A stretch of 64,000 bases of DNA from Pelagibacteraceae bacterium AG-337-G06 (lineage in GTDB: Bacteria > Pseudomonadota > Alphaproteobacteria > Pelagibacterales > AG-422-B15). Of this stretch, positions 56,898 to 64,000 are shown piece by piece. The notes beneath the pieces were generated by a model that saw only the letters and a program-made list of their open reading frames with translations, did not search any database and was not told where the DNA came from. Numbering within the stretch: position 1 is the stretch's first letter; every line of letters starts with the position of its first letter. The position numbers were made by a program, and so were the translations under genes. The stretch spans positions 32,705-96,704 of the forward strand of contig QBZX01000005.1 of assembly GCA_003282175.1 (NCBI GenBank), given 5' to 3'.

Positions 56898-57482
56898 ATG
56901 TCCTTTTTAACTACATATTACCCAAAGAGAATTGAATTTGAGCTAAAAGGTAAAAATGTTTTTTTAAGACCTCCCGAGTATAAGGATTGGAAAGATTGGT
57001 CATCATTAAAAGAAAAAAATAAATTTTATCTCAAACCCTGGGAACCCCTTTGGTCACCATCTGAACTTGAAAGAAGTTCATTTGTAAAAAGAGTCAGATT
57101 TTTTGAAAAGCTTGCATTAGATGATAGTGCTTACTCTTTTTTAATTTTTGAAAGCAAAACTAAAAATTTAATAGGTGAAATAAATATCAACAATGTTCAA
57201 AGAAGCGTTGTGCAGTCATGTTCAATAGGATATTGGATTTGTGAAGAAAAAATGGGTCAAGGTCTAATGAGTGAAGCAATAAATTTAATTAAAAAGTTCA
57301 CATTTGATGAATTAGATCTACATCGTCTAGAGGCAGCATGTTTACCAGTCAATAAGCGATCTCTTAGAACACTTAAAAATAATGAATTTGTTATTGAAGG
57401 ACTCGTAAGAAAGTATTTGAAGATAAACGGTAATTGGGAAGATCACCTCCTTTTATCTTGTATTAAAGATGAAAATAAATAG
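56898..57482 (+). CDS. RimJ-type GNAT N-acetyltransferase
   Basis: This 194-residue GNAT protein is close to the RimJ/RimL group. The N-terminal strand V-F-L-R-P-P-E-Y-K-D-W, the central I-G-E-I-N-I-N-N-V-Q and S-I-G-Y-W-I, the acetyl-CoA loop E-K-M-G-Q-G-L-M-S-E-A (Q-x-x-G-x-G/A-like), then L-H-R-L-E-A-A-C and N-x-x-S-x-R-x-L are characteristic. It may acetylate a ribosomal protein N-terminus, but specificity is not readable. It begins on the base after the thrC stop. In relatives an M16 peptidase often lies between thrC and this gene; none is here. Confidence 0.87.
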   Translation: MSFLTTYYPKRIEFELKGKNVFLRPPEYKDWKDWSSLKEKNKFYLKPWEPLWSPSELERSSFVKRVRFFEKLALDDSAYSFLIFESKTKNLIGEININNVQRSVVQSCSIGYWICEEKMGQGLMSEAINLIKKFTFDELDLHRLEAACLPVNKRSLRTLKNNEFVIEGLVRKYLKINGNWEDHLLLSCIKDENK

Positions 57483-57491
57483 TATGCGCCC

Positions 57492-57977
57492 ATGGTAGAT
57501 CTTATAGGAAACAAAATTCCAGATATTAAGCTTGTAAAAATGGATAGTGAAAAAGGCCCACAACCTCTATCTGTGTTAGACTATTGTAAAGACAAGAGAG
57601 TAGTAATGTTTGGTGTTCCTGGTGCTTTCACACCGACTTGCTCTAGGAATCATTTGCCTGGATTCATAGATAAAGCTGATGAAATGAAAGCTAGAGGAAT
57701 CGATGAAGTTATTTGCTTTGCTACAAATGATATATTCACATTGTCTGCATGGGAAGAAATGTCAGGCTCCATTGGAAAGATTCTATTTTTATCAGACAGC
57801 AAGGCAAAATTTTCAAAATCTATTGGAACTGATTTTCCTGATAGCTTTGGTACATCAACAAAAACTCAAAGATGCTCGATATTAATCAATGACGGCACGG
57901 TAGAGAAATTTTTTGTTGAAGACGAAGATGGACAAGTAAGCGTCAGTAGCGCGGATAATATGCTCGAAAATATTTAA
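57492..57977 (+). CDS. Peroxiredoxin, Prx5-type
   Basis: This is a thiol peroxidase of 161 residues. The peroxidatic Cys50 lies in G-V-P-G-A-F-T-P-T-C-S, the Prx5 signature, followed by H-L-P-G-F and the E-V-I-C-F-A-T-N-D and M-S-G-S-I-G strands. A second Cys (C-F-A-T-N-D) and one in T-Q-R-C-S may resolve the disulfide. It reduces H2O2 and alkyl hydroperoxides with glutathione or glutaredoxin. The start is preceded by a nine-base gap after the GNAT gene. Prx next to rnhA and thrB, convergent here, is an alphaproteobacterial association. Confidence 0.94.
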   Translation: MVDLIGNKIPDIKLVKMDSEKGPQPLSVLDYCKDKRVVMFGVPGAFTPTCSRNHLPGFIDKADEMKARGIDEVICFATNDIFTLSAWEEMSGSIGKILFLSDSKAKFSKSIGTDFPDSFGTSTKTQRCSILINDGTVEKFFVEDEDGQVSVSSADNMLENI

Positions 57978-58414
57978 TTTAATATTGCTGAAGTAGCTAA
58001 TTTATCAGCAATTTCATTTCCAAAGTCACCGGAATGACCCTTAACCCATATCCAGTCGATATTATGTAGCTCAACAAGTTCATCAAGATCCATCCAAAGA
58101 TCTTTATTTTTAACATCTTTTTTGTTTACAGTTTTCCAATCATTTGTTTTCCATTTTAAGATCCATTCTTGGATACCTTGCATCACATATTTTGAATCTG
58201 TAAAAAGTTTTATTTTTGAATTCTGATCAACGTACCGAAGAGCTTGAATAACAGCTACTAATTCCATTCTATTATTGGTCGTATTTTCATCAGATCCATT
58301 TAACTCAACTTTCTCAATACCTTTTTCAATATAAACCCCCCAACCACCTCGTCCGGGATTTCCAGAACAAGCTCCATCTGTGTATATATGTATAATTTCA
58401 GAGTCCATATTCAC
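57974..58414 (-). CDS. rnhA: Ribonuclease HI
   Basis: RNase HI removes RNA from RNA-DNA hybrids. The 146 residues carry the four active-site acids in Y-T-D-G-A-C-S-G-N-P-G, N-R-M-E-L, T-D-S-K-Y-V and the final acidic residue in N-E-I-A-D-K-L-A, with the catalytic His in V-K-G-H-S-G. All key residues are present. The start overlaps thrB by 17 bases (Met3 would still overlap). The stop shares TTAA (57974-57977) with the peroxiredoxin gene. Confidence 0.96.
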   Translation of the reverse strand: MNMDSEIIHIYTDGACSGNPGRGGWGVYIEKGIEKVELNGSDENTTNNRMELVAVIQALRYVDQNSKIKLFTDSKYVMQGIQEWILKWKTNDWKTVNKKDVKNKDLWMDLDELVELHNIDWIWVKGHSGDFGNEIADKLATSAILN

Positions 58415-59360
58415 TGGCTTTTCTTACTGACTGGTGAAACTTCAACTTAGAAATATATTCGTTTGGATCTTTTTTTAAAATTAAATCACTGTCTTCATGA
58501 GAATAAAAATCAAGAAGTCTTGTTAGCAAATATCTTAATGCGGATGCTCTGGCCAACAGAGGTAGGGCTTCAACTTCTTCATTAGAAAATTTTCTTTCTT
58601 TGTTATAACTTCCTAATAGGTACTTAGCTTTGGTTGGATTAAATTCATTATTACTATCCTCAAAGCACCAGGCATTGAGACAAATAGCAATCTCATATGC
58701 ATAAAAATCATTACACGAAAAATAAAAGTCAATAATACCTGTTAGATTATTTTCTTCAAAAAAAATATTATCTGGAAATAAGTCTGCATGAATTATACCT
58801 GATGGTAAGTCTTTATTTATTTCTCTTGATAAAAATAAGAATTCATCTTCTATGAATTTTAGTTTTTCATCATCAATATGCTTTTTATAAGTCTTTAACT
58901 TTTCAATAATAATACCAAGTTTATCGAAACCCAGCTCATTTTCTCTTTTTATATTTAGTTTTTCAGAGGCATTATGCATTTTGGCAATGGTTAGGCCTAG
59001 ATTAGAACAATGAATAGGTTTTATTTTTTCTAATGAGCTGCCTGTTAGGAATGAAGTAATAACAGCATGCTTTTGTTTAATAGAATTTGAGAAATTACCC
59101 TGTTTATCCTTAATGACCTCAGGACATTTGATATCATGGGCATTGAGATGATTCATTAAATCAAAAAAAAACGGTAGATTCTCTTGATTTGTCCTTTCCT
59201 CAAAAATAGTTAGGATAAATTTTTTATTATCTGCAGTGAGTAAGTAGTTTGAATTTGAGGTTCCACCTTTGATACCACTAAACTCATTTATATTATCAAT
59301 GTTATATTTGCTCAAAAAAACATTGAGTTCATCAGTTGATATTTGTGTATATACAGCCAT
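58398..59360 (-). CDS. thrB: Homoserine kinase, aminoglycoside-phosphotransferase-like (ThrB2)
   Basis: This enzyme phosphorylates homoserine for threonine synthesis. It belongs to the choline/aminoglycoside kinase fold used in alphaproteobacteria rather than the GHMP family. The 320 residues show G-G-T-S-N-S-N-Y near the N-terminal lobe, the F-I-L-T-I-F-E Lys-like strand, and the Brenner motif I-I-H-A-D-L-F-P-D-N with I-I-D-F-Y-F-S (metal Asp). It is co-transcribed with rnhA (17-base overlap), and thrC lies nearby on the other strand, completing homoserine to threonine. Confidence 0.92.
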   Translation of the reverse strand: MAVYTQISTDELNVFLSKYNIDNINEFSGIKGGTSNSNYLLTADNKKFILTIFEERTNQENLPFFFDLMNHLNAHDIKCPEVIKDKQGNFSNSIKQKHAVITSFLTGSSLEKIKPIHCSNLGLTIAKMHNASEKLNIKRENELGFDKLGIIIEKLKTYKKHIDDEKLKFIEDEFLFLSREINKDLPSGIIHADLFPDNIFFEENNLTGIIDFYFSCNDFYAYEIAICLNAWCFEDSNNEFNPTKAKYLLGSYNKERKFSNEEVEALPLLARASALRYLLTRLLDFYSHEDSDLILKKDPNEYISKLKFHQSVRKASEYGL

Positions 59361-59402
59361 TAACTATATTTATAGCTCAGAATAAGTTAATTAAGTAATG
59401 AT

Positions 59403-59897
59403 TTATGTCTTGAGTTTATTTATCTGGCTTATTGATTGCTCAACTAATTTTTTTGAGCTTTGTTCATTAATATTTTCAATGATAATTTTTTCAGCAATAT
59501 TGACCGAATTCGCTACAATCTCCTCATTTACTTTAGAAATCGCTACTTTTTGTGCTCTTGATATTTTATCGATTGCTTGCTGCTCAGCCCTTTTGATAAA
59601 TTCTTCTGCTTTAGCTTTAGAGGTTGCTTCATGATTCTTTGCAATTTCTTTAGCCTGATTAATGATGTTGTTTGCTTCTTCATCTGCTGACTGAACTTTT
59701 CTTTCGTATTCAGCAACGAGAGAATTCGCTTCTTCCTTTAGTTTTCTTGCATTATCTAATTCAGATTTAATATTTTCTATTTCACCATCAAGAAGCTTTG
59801 CTATCATTGACGGCGCTTTTATGAAAAGTGCGGTTGCTATAAAAATAAGAAACGCTACAAACACCCAAAACGAAGGATCAGAAAATAAATGTGACAT
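59403..59897 (-). CDS. atpF: ATP synthase Fo subunit b
   Basis: This is one of two b-type peripheral stalk subunits. The 164 residues start with a membrane helix (F-W-V-F-V-A-F-L-I-F-I-A-T-A-L-F) followed by a long charged coiled coil rich in Glu/Ala/Lys (about 30-150), the usual b architecture. It is the last Fo gene of the cluster, 18 bases after the b' gene. Downstream lies thrB after 42 bases. F1 genes (atpHAGDC) are not here, consistent with the split Fo/F1 operons of alphaproteobacteria. Confidence 0.94.
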   Translation of the reverse strand: MSHLFSDPSFWVFVAFLIFIATALFIKAPSMIAKLLDGEIENIKSELDNARKLKEEANSLVAEYERKVQSADEEANNIINQAKEIAKNHEATSKAKAEEFIKRAEQQAIDKISRAQKVAISKVNEEIVANSVNIAEKIIIENINEQSSKKLVEQSISQINKLKT

Positions 59898-59915
59898 TAG
59901 TTATAAATTTCCATA

Positions 59916-60464
59916 TCAATTAAGCTTTTTTGAGATCTCATCATCACTGGGAACAGTCTCAACATACTTAGAAACGATAGATTTAATAGTGTCTATAGTA
60001 GCTTTTTTAATTTCTTGTTCAGACTGTTGTTTTTGTTGATGAATTTTCTTTTCGGATTCTGTAATCATTGCATTAATCTTGATTTCATTATCTTTTTTTA
60101 ATTTATCTAAGTATTCATTCATAGTGGCTTTTGAACTTGAGACTATTTCATTTGACTCAAGAGATGCAGAATTCATTTTATCGTCATAATTTTTTAAAAT
60201 TTTACTTGCTTCAGAATTAAGATTTTCCGCATCGTTAATATCATTAGAAATTTTATCTTTTCTTTCTTCTATTGTTGTGCTCAGCTTTGGAATCACAAAT
60301 TTCCACATGAATAAATACAAAGCCGTAAAAGTAATTATCAACCAGAATAATTGTGATGGGAAAGTTGAAATATCCATTTGCGGAAGGCCAGCAGATTTCT
60401 GACCTTCAGCATAAGCTTCAGATAAAGGCAAAACAAAAATAAAAATTTTAAGAAAAAATTTCAC
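59916..60464 (-). CDS. atpF2: ATP synthase Fo subunit b'
   Basis: This is the second, diverged b subunit found in photosynthetic bacteria and alphaproteobacteria; b and b' form a heterodimeric stalk. The 182 residues begin with a cleavable-looking signal (F-F-L-K-I-F-I-F-V-L-P-L-S-E-A-Y-A), then G-L-P-Q-M-D-I-S-T-F-P-S-Q-L-F-W, typical of b', a membrane helix, and a long coiled coil. The N-terminal leader is longer than in b. It is six bases downstream of atpE. The presence of b plus b' supports an alphaproteobacterial origin. Confidence 0.93.
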   Translation of the reverse strand: MKFFLKIFIFVLPLSEAYAEGQKSAGLPQMDISTFPSQLFWLIITFTALYLFMWKFVIPKLSTTIEERKDKISNDINDAENLNSEASKILKNYDDKMNSASLESNEIVSSSKATMNEYLDKLKKDNEIKINAMITESEKKIHQQKQQSEQEIKKATIDTIKSIVSKYVETVPSDDEISKKLN

Positions 60465-60470
60465 TAGGTT

Positions 60471-60725
<255 letters not shown>

Positions 60726-61466
60726 TTAATGATCCGGATGAAGGGCATCATTTAAATAGATACAAGTTAAAATAGTAAATATGTATGCTTGAAGAGCTGC
60801 AATTAATGTTTCAAGCGCATACAACACTACAAGAAAAATTAATGGAGCAAAGCCAAGAAAACCAAGCATCACGATAAATCCTGCAAAGATTTTTAATATA
60901 CTGTGACCCGCAAGCATGTTTGCGCACAATCTTACGGATAAACTGATTGGTTTAGATAAATAAGATATGATTTCTATTGGAACAATTAAAGGCGCTAGAA
61001 ATATTGGAATACCTGATGGATAGAATATTCTAAGATAACCAAGGCCGTTCTTCATGAAACCAATTATGGTTACCGCTAGAAAAATTAAACCAGCAAATGC
61101 AAAGGTAACAATAAGATGACTTGTTACTGTGAACGTATATGGAATAAGGCCTATAAAATTACAAAAGAAAATAAACATGAACAAAGAAAAAATAAATGGG
61201 AAATAAGCTCTCCCTTGATCTCCGACCTGATCACGCAACATGTTGGCAATAAAATTGTATGATAACTCAGATAGCATTTGCATTCTATTTGGAATGATAG
61301 ACCGTTTTGATAAGCTCAACATAAAAAGAGTCATCGTGGCTGCTATTGCGAAGACCATGAATAGAGATGAATTGGTAAATGAAATATCTACGCCTGCTAT
61401 TTGCATCTCAGCAATTTTAGAGATTTCAAACTGATGTATTGGATCTATAGGATTATCTGCGGCCAT
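60726..61466 (-). CDS. atpB: ATP synthase Fo subunit a
   Basis: This is the stator subunit holding the proton half-channels. The 246 residues form five to six membrane helices. The essential Arg is in S-L-S-V-R-L-C-A-N-M-L-A-G-H, and the final helix has L-E-T-L-I-A-A-L-Q-A-Y-I-F-T-I-L-T. The N-terminus N-P-I-D-P-I-H-Q-F-E-I matches alphaproteobacterial AtpB. It is preceded by atpI with an 11-base gap and followed by atpE. Confidence 0.96.
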   Translation of the reverse strand: MAADNPIDPIHQFEISKIAEMQIAGVDISFTNSSLFMVFAIAATMTLFMLSLSKRSIIPNRMQMLSELSYNFIANMLRDQVGDQGRAYFPFIFSLFMFIFFCNFIGLIPYTFTVTSHLIVTFAFAGLIFLAVTIIGFMKNGLGYLRIFYPSGIPIFLAPLIVPIEIISYLSKPISLSVRLCANMLAGHSILKIFAGFIVMLGFLGFAPLIFLVVLYALETLIAALQAYIFTILTCIYLNDALHPDH

Positions 61467-61477
61467 TGAATTATTTT

Positions 61478-61759
61478 TTAGTTATTTTGAAGGCTTTTTG
61501 CAACCCTAAAAACATTAAGAATTCCCGCTGCGCTGCCCAACAGGAAGAAGATAATTATAAACAAGGGTCGCGTCTCAAAATAATTGTCTGCCAAGATCCC
61601 TATACCAAGGCCAACAGCCATTGCTGCGACAATTTCTACCACCACTTTCATGATTTTTCCTATGGGTTTAGGAGTATTTGGAGCGTCTGGTGAGGATGAC
61701 TTTTTAGCTGCTTGAATTTTTTCTTGCAGGTTACGAATGTCATTCTGATCAGATGACAT
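61478..61759 (-). CDS. atpI: ATP synthase assembly protein AtpI
   Basis: AtpI is a small membrane protein that helps assemble the c-ring. The 93 residues have a charged N-terminal part (D-I-R-N-L-Q-E-K-I-Q-A-A-K-K) and two membrane helices with G-L-G-I-G-I-L-A-D between them and F-F-L-L-G-S-A-A-G-I-L-N-V-F-R-V at the end, the AtpI pattern of alphaproteobacteria. It is the first gene of the Fo cluster, and its ATG is base-to-base with the stop of smc, so the Fo genes may be transcribed partly by read-through from smc. Confidence 0.9.
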   Translation of the reverse strand: MSSDQNDIRNLQEKIQAAKKSSSPDAPNTPKPIGKIMKVVVEIVAAMAVGLGIGILADNYFETRPLFIIIFFLLGSAAGILNVFRVAKSLQNN

Positions 61760-64000
61760 TTAAGCAACAGCCCCAATTTCCTCAGCTTTCTTAAGATCTA
61801 CGGAGACTATTTGACTAACTCCTCGCTCAGCCATTGTAACGCCAAAGAGTCTGTCCATTCTAGACATGGTCAGGGCGTGGTGTGTTATTATTAAAAACTT
61901 AGTATTGGTCTTGTCTGTTATGCTGTCTAACAGGCCACAGAATCTCTCTACATTAGCATCATCCAGTGGAGCATCGACCTCATCAAGTACACAAATCGGT
62001 GATGGGTTGGTGAGAAAAACCGCAAATATTAATGATAGCGCAGTAAGAGCTTGCTCTCCACCTGAAAGAAGAGACATCGATTGCAATTTCTTACCTGGCG
62101 GACTGACCATCATTTCTAATCCAGCTTCTAACGGATCATCCGAGTCAATAAGCTCAAGATGAGCCTTACCTCCATTGAATAATTTTACGAATACATCTTT
62201 AAAGTGACTATTTACAGTATCAAAAGCTTTCAATAACCTTGTTCTGCCTTCCTTATTTAAATCCTCAATTGAGTCCCTCATTTTTTTAATTGCACTTTCG
62301 AGATCTTCTTTTTCTTTTGTCATGTTCTCTAATTCATCATCGATTTCTTTTGTTTCTAAATCAGCTCTTAAATTTACGGCACCCATTGTTTCACGTTGTT
62401 GCTTTAATCTGTCTAATCTCATTTCAGTCCTGTCTGCATTGGCTTTCATCGTATCTAGATCCTCGGCAATATTTAAAACACTTACGATGTCATGCGGTAC
62501 ACAATTAAACTTTTCTTTTGACTCATCTTCTAGCTCTTTCAATCTGGATTCTGCTAATTCTTTTGTGGCTTCTGTTCTTCCTTTTGACTCTCTAATATTA
62601 GCCAAATCATTTTGTGCTTTTCGAAGTTTGGCCTCGATTTTTTTGAGCTCATTATCCGCTTCAGCAAGTCTGTCGGCAGCAAACTGCCTTTCTGTTTCTG
62701 CAAACCCTTTTGTTTCAATCAATTGCCCTCTTCGTTGAGCAATTTCTTCAGGCCTATTTGAAATTTTTTTCAATTCTTCTTCAGATTTTATTTTTCTTGA
62801 TGCTAATTTTTCTATTTGCTCTTTGGACGATCTAATTGTTTTACTTAACCTTTGATATTCGTAGGTCCAATCACTTTGCTTTTGTTCAACATCTTTTTGT
62901 CTGAGTTGTTCTCTCAGTTCCAATGATAAGGTTGCAGCTTTTTTAGCTTCATTACTCGACCTATCGTAGACATTTCTTGCTTCTTGAGATGCCTGATTTG
63001 CGCTTATTACCTTTTCGGTTATCTCTTTTAAGTGGAAGTAGAATTTTTCCTTAAACTTAGTTGTCCAATTATGCGGATCATCATAGCCTTCAACCTCTTT
63101 AAGAGTTGACTCTCGTGATTTCAAGTTTTCTGAAGTTATGAGTGTAACTTGCCATTCGTCTCTTTTAGAATTTTTTATTTGATTGTACTGTTCTATCTCT
63201 TGATCGAGATCTAGAATTTTTGCTTCTAATTTTTCTTTTTCTACTTTTAGCTGGTCTATTGTCTCGTTGCTTATTTCATCTGCATTTTGACCATTATCTT
63301 CTGTATCCCTTCTAGATTTTAATGCCTCAAGATCTTTAATCGCATCCTCAAGCTGAAATTGCTCTCTTTCATTGTCACTAATTATTTGTTGTATCGAATT
63401 TTCGAGGTTTTTCTTTTCATCTTTTATTCTTTCCTCTTCTTGATCTAGAGTGTCTCTTTCTAGATTAATTCGATTAAGCTTAGCAGCGGCTTCAATCTCT
63501 TTTTCTCTTAGAGGCTTTATCTTCTCATTAGATTTTAGTTGCTCGTTAGTTGCTTGGGTAACCTCTAGAGTAAATTTTTGAATTTGTGATTCACTTGTTT
63601 TCAAATCCTTATCAGACTTTTCGAAAGATTCCTTTAATGACGTCCATTTTAAAAACAGCATTATGCCCTCTAATTTACTGATTTCAGAGGAGATGGATCT
63701 GTAAGTTTCAGCTTGTTCTGCTTGTTTTTTCAGATTTTTTATTTGAGTATTCAGTTGTTTCATCAAGTCTTTAACTCGCTGGAGATTATTTTCAGCACCT
63801 TTGAGTTTTAGTTCTGCCTCATGTCTTCTTGAGTGAAGGCCAGAAATCCCAGCCGCTTCTTCCAATACTGATCTTCTGTCTATTGGTTTTGCATTTATTA
63901 GAGCCCCAACTCGTCCTTGGCTAATAAGAGAAGGTGAGTGAGCTCCGGTAGAAAGGTCTGCAAACAGCCTCTGCACGTCTCTTGCTCTAACATCTTTGCC
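61760..64000 (-). CDS. smc: Chromosome segregation protein SMC, 5' end outside the window, apparently hinge-less
   Basis: SMC is the coiled-coil ATPase that loads on and compacts chromosomal DNA. The frame is open to the right edge (last codons read G-K-D-V-R-A-R-D-V-Q-R-L-F), so Walker A is missing from view. The visible 746 residues have S-Q-G-R-V-G, E-E-A-A-G-I-S-G, two coiled-coil arms (about 50-295 and 310-530 counted from the GTG at 63976), the ABC signature L-L-S-G-G-E-Q-A-L, and Walker B with V-L-D-E-V-D-A-P-L-D-D. The hinge domain expected between the arms is not seen; Y-D-D-P-H-N-W stands there. With about 110 missing residues the total is near 860, against about 1150 for most SMCs. 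Confidence 0.94.
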   Translation of the reverse strand, partial: GKDVRARDVQRLFADLSTGAHSPSLISQGRVGALINAKPIDRRSVLEEAAGISGLHSRRHEAELKLKGAENNLQRVKDLMKQLNTQIKNLKKQAEQAETYRSISSEISKLEGIMLFLKWTSLKESFEKSDKDLKTSESQIQKFTLEVTQATNEQLKSNEKIKPLREKEIEAAAKLNRINLERDTLDQEEERIKDEKKNLENSIQQIISDNEREQFQLEDAIKDLEALKSRRDTEDNGQNADEISNETIDQLKVEKEKLEAKILDLDQEIEQYNQIKNSKRDEWQVTLITSENLKSRESTLKEVEGYDDPHNWTTKFKEKFYFHLKEITEKVISANQASQEARNVYDRSSNEAKKAATLSLELREQLRQKDVEQKQSDWTYEYQRLSKTIRSSKEQIEKLASRKIKSEEELKKISNRPEEIAQRRGQLIETKGFAETERQFAADRLAEADNELKKIEAKLRKAQNDLANIRESKGRTEATKELAESRLKELEDESKEKFNCVPHDIVSVLNIAEDLDTMKANADRTEMRLDRLKQQRETMGAVNLRADLETKEIDDELENMTKEKEDLESAIKKMRDSIEDLNKEGRTRLLKAFDTVNSHFKDVFVKLFNGGKAHLELIDSDDPLEAGLEMMVSPPGKKLQSMSLLSGGEQALTALSLIFAVFLTNPSPICVLDEVDAPLDDANVERFCGLLDSITDKTNTKFLIITHHALTMSRMDRLFGVTMAERGVSQIVSVDLKKAEEIGAVA

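Noticed and set aside
62322..62738. 138-codon plus-strand ORF inside smc
   Set aside because: Ser/Leu-rich product of the reverse of a Glu/Lys coiled-coil region; an expected antisense artefact.

Overview
The window is a compact, strongly A+T-rich stretch (roughly two thirds A+T by eye, not counted) of a bacterial chromosome. Gene content and order point to an alphaproteobacterium: tilS-ftsH-folP-glmM, an RpoH-type sigma factor, ctaC-ctaD-ctaB-coxF-ctaG-ctaE-surf1-thrC, thrB-rnhA-peroxiredoxin, and an ATP synthase Fo cluster with both b and b' subunits. Very short intergenic gaps, many overlapping genes and abundant betaine and one-carbon-type metabolism suggest a streamlined marine lineage of the SAR11/HIMB59/AEGEAN-169 kind; that placement is inference. 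No transposon, prophage, CRISPR array or rRNA operon was seen, and no stretch over about 300 bases lacks a gene.

Layout. 1-8.8 kb: tRNA modification (tilS, cut by the left edge), FtsH protease, folate (folP), cell wall (glmM), purine (purA), heat-shock sigma factor (rpoH), pseudouridine synthase (rluD) and a small membrane protein. 8.8-22.5 kb: a quaternary-amine region. It holds a choline-dehydrogenase-like GMC oxidoreductase, a DMT permease, a ProX-ProW-ProV betaine importer, a gamma-butyrobetaine-hydroxylase-like dioxygenase, carnitine 3-dehydrogenase, a BKACE dehydrocarnitine-cleaving enzyme, an aldehyde dehydrogenase, acetoacetyl-CoA synthetase, and a 2-oxoglutarate dioxygenase paired with an HD-domain oxygenase that looks like the TmpA-TmpB phosphonate pathway. 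Together these could feed choline, gamma-butyrobetaine/carnitine and trimethylammonioethyl-phosphonate toward glycine betaine, with the acetoacetate released from carnitine recovered as acetoacetyl-CoA and phosphate released from the phosphonate.

22.5-25.3 kb: a FabH2-like ketoacyl synthase, a 38-residue lipoprotein, a GIY-YIG protein, a cupin-like protein, tRNA-Arg and a small 2OG-type oxygenase. 25.3-36.1 kb: tsaC, a histone-deacetylase-like amidohydrolase, xseB, ispA, aroC, ispB, an S49 peptidase, a single-chain glycyl-tRNA synthetase, a GNAT protein and nadA-nadB-nadC. 36.2-42.3 kb: tRNA-Leu, a GT9 glycosyltransferase, pyrC, cysQ, mnmA, tRNA-Met, a GT4 glycosyltransferase and a thioredoxin-fold protein. 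42.4-49.8 kb: gamma-carbonic anhydrase, a second GMC oxidoreductase, a penicillin-acylase-type Ntn hydrolase, an acyl-CoA ligase and tldD. 49.9-57.5 kb: the aa3 oxidase operon with thrC and a GNAT gene. 57.5-64 kb: peroxiredoxin, rnhA, thrB, the ATP synthase Fo genes and smc (cut by the right edge).

Most striking points: the probable TmpA-TmpB pair beside a carnitine catabolic route; an SMC protein that seems to lack its hinge; a single-chain glycyl-tRNA synthetase beside the S49 peptidase; and eight of eleven convergent gene pairs whose stop codons interlock in a single four-base TTAA, TTAG or CTAA. Two genes under 40 codons (coxF-like and a lipoprotein) are reported from direct reading of the bases.
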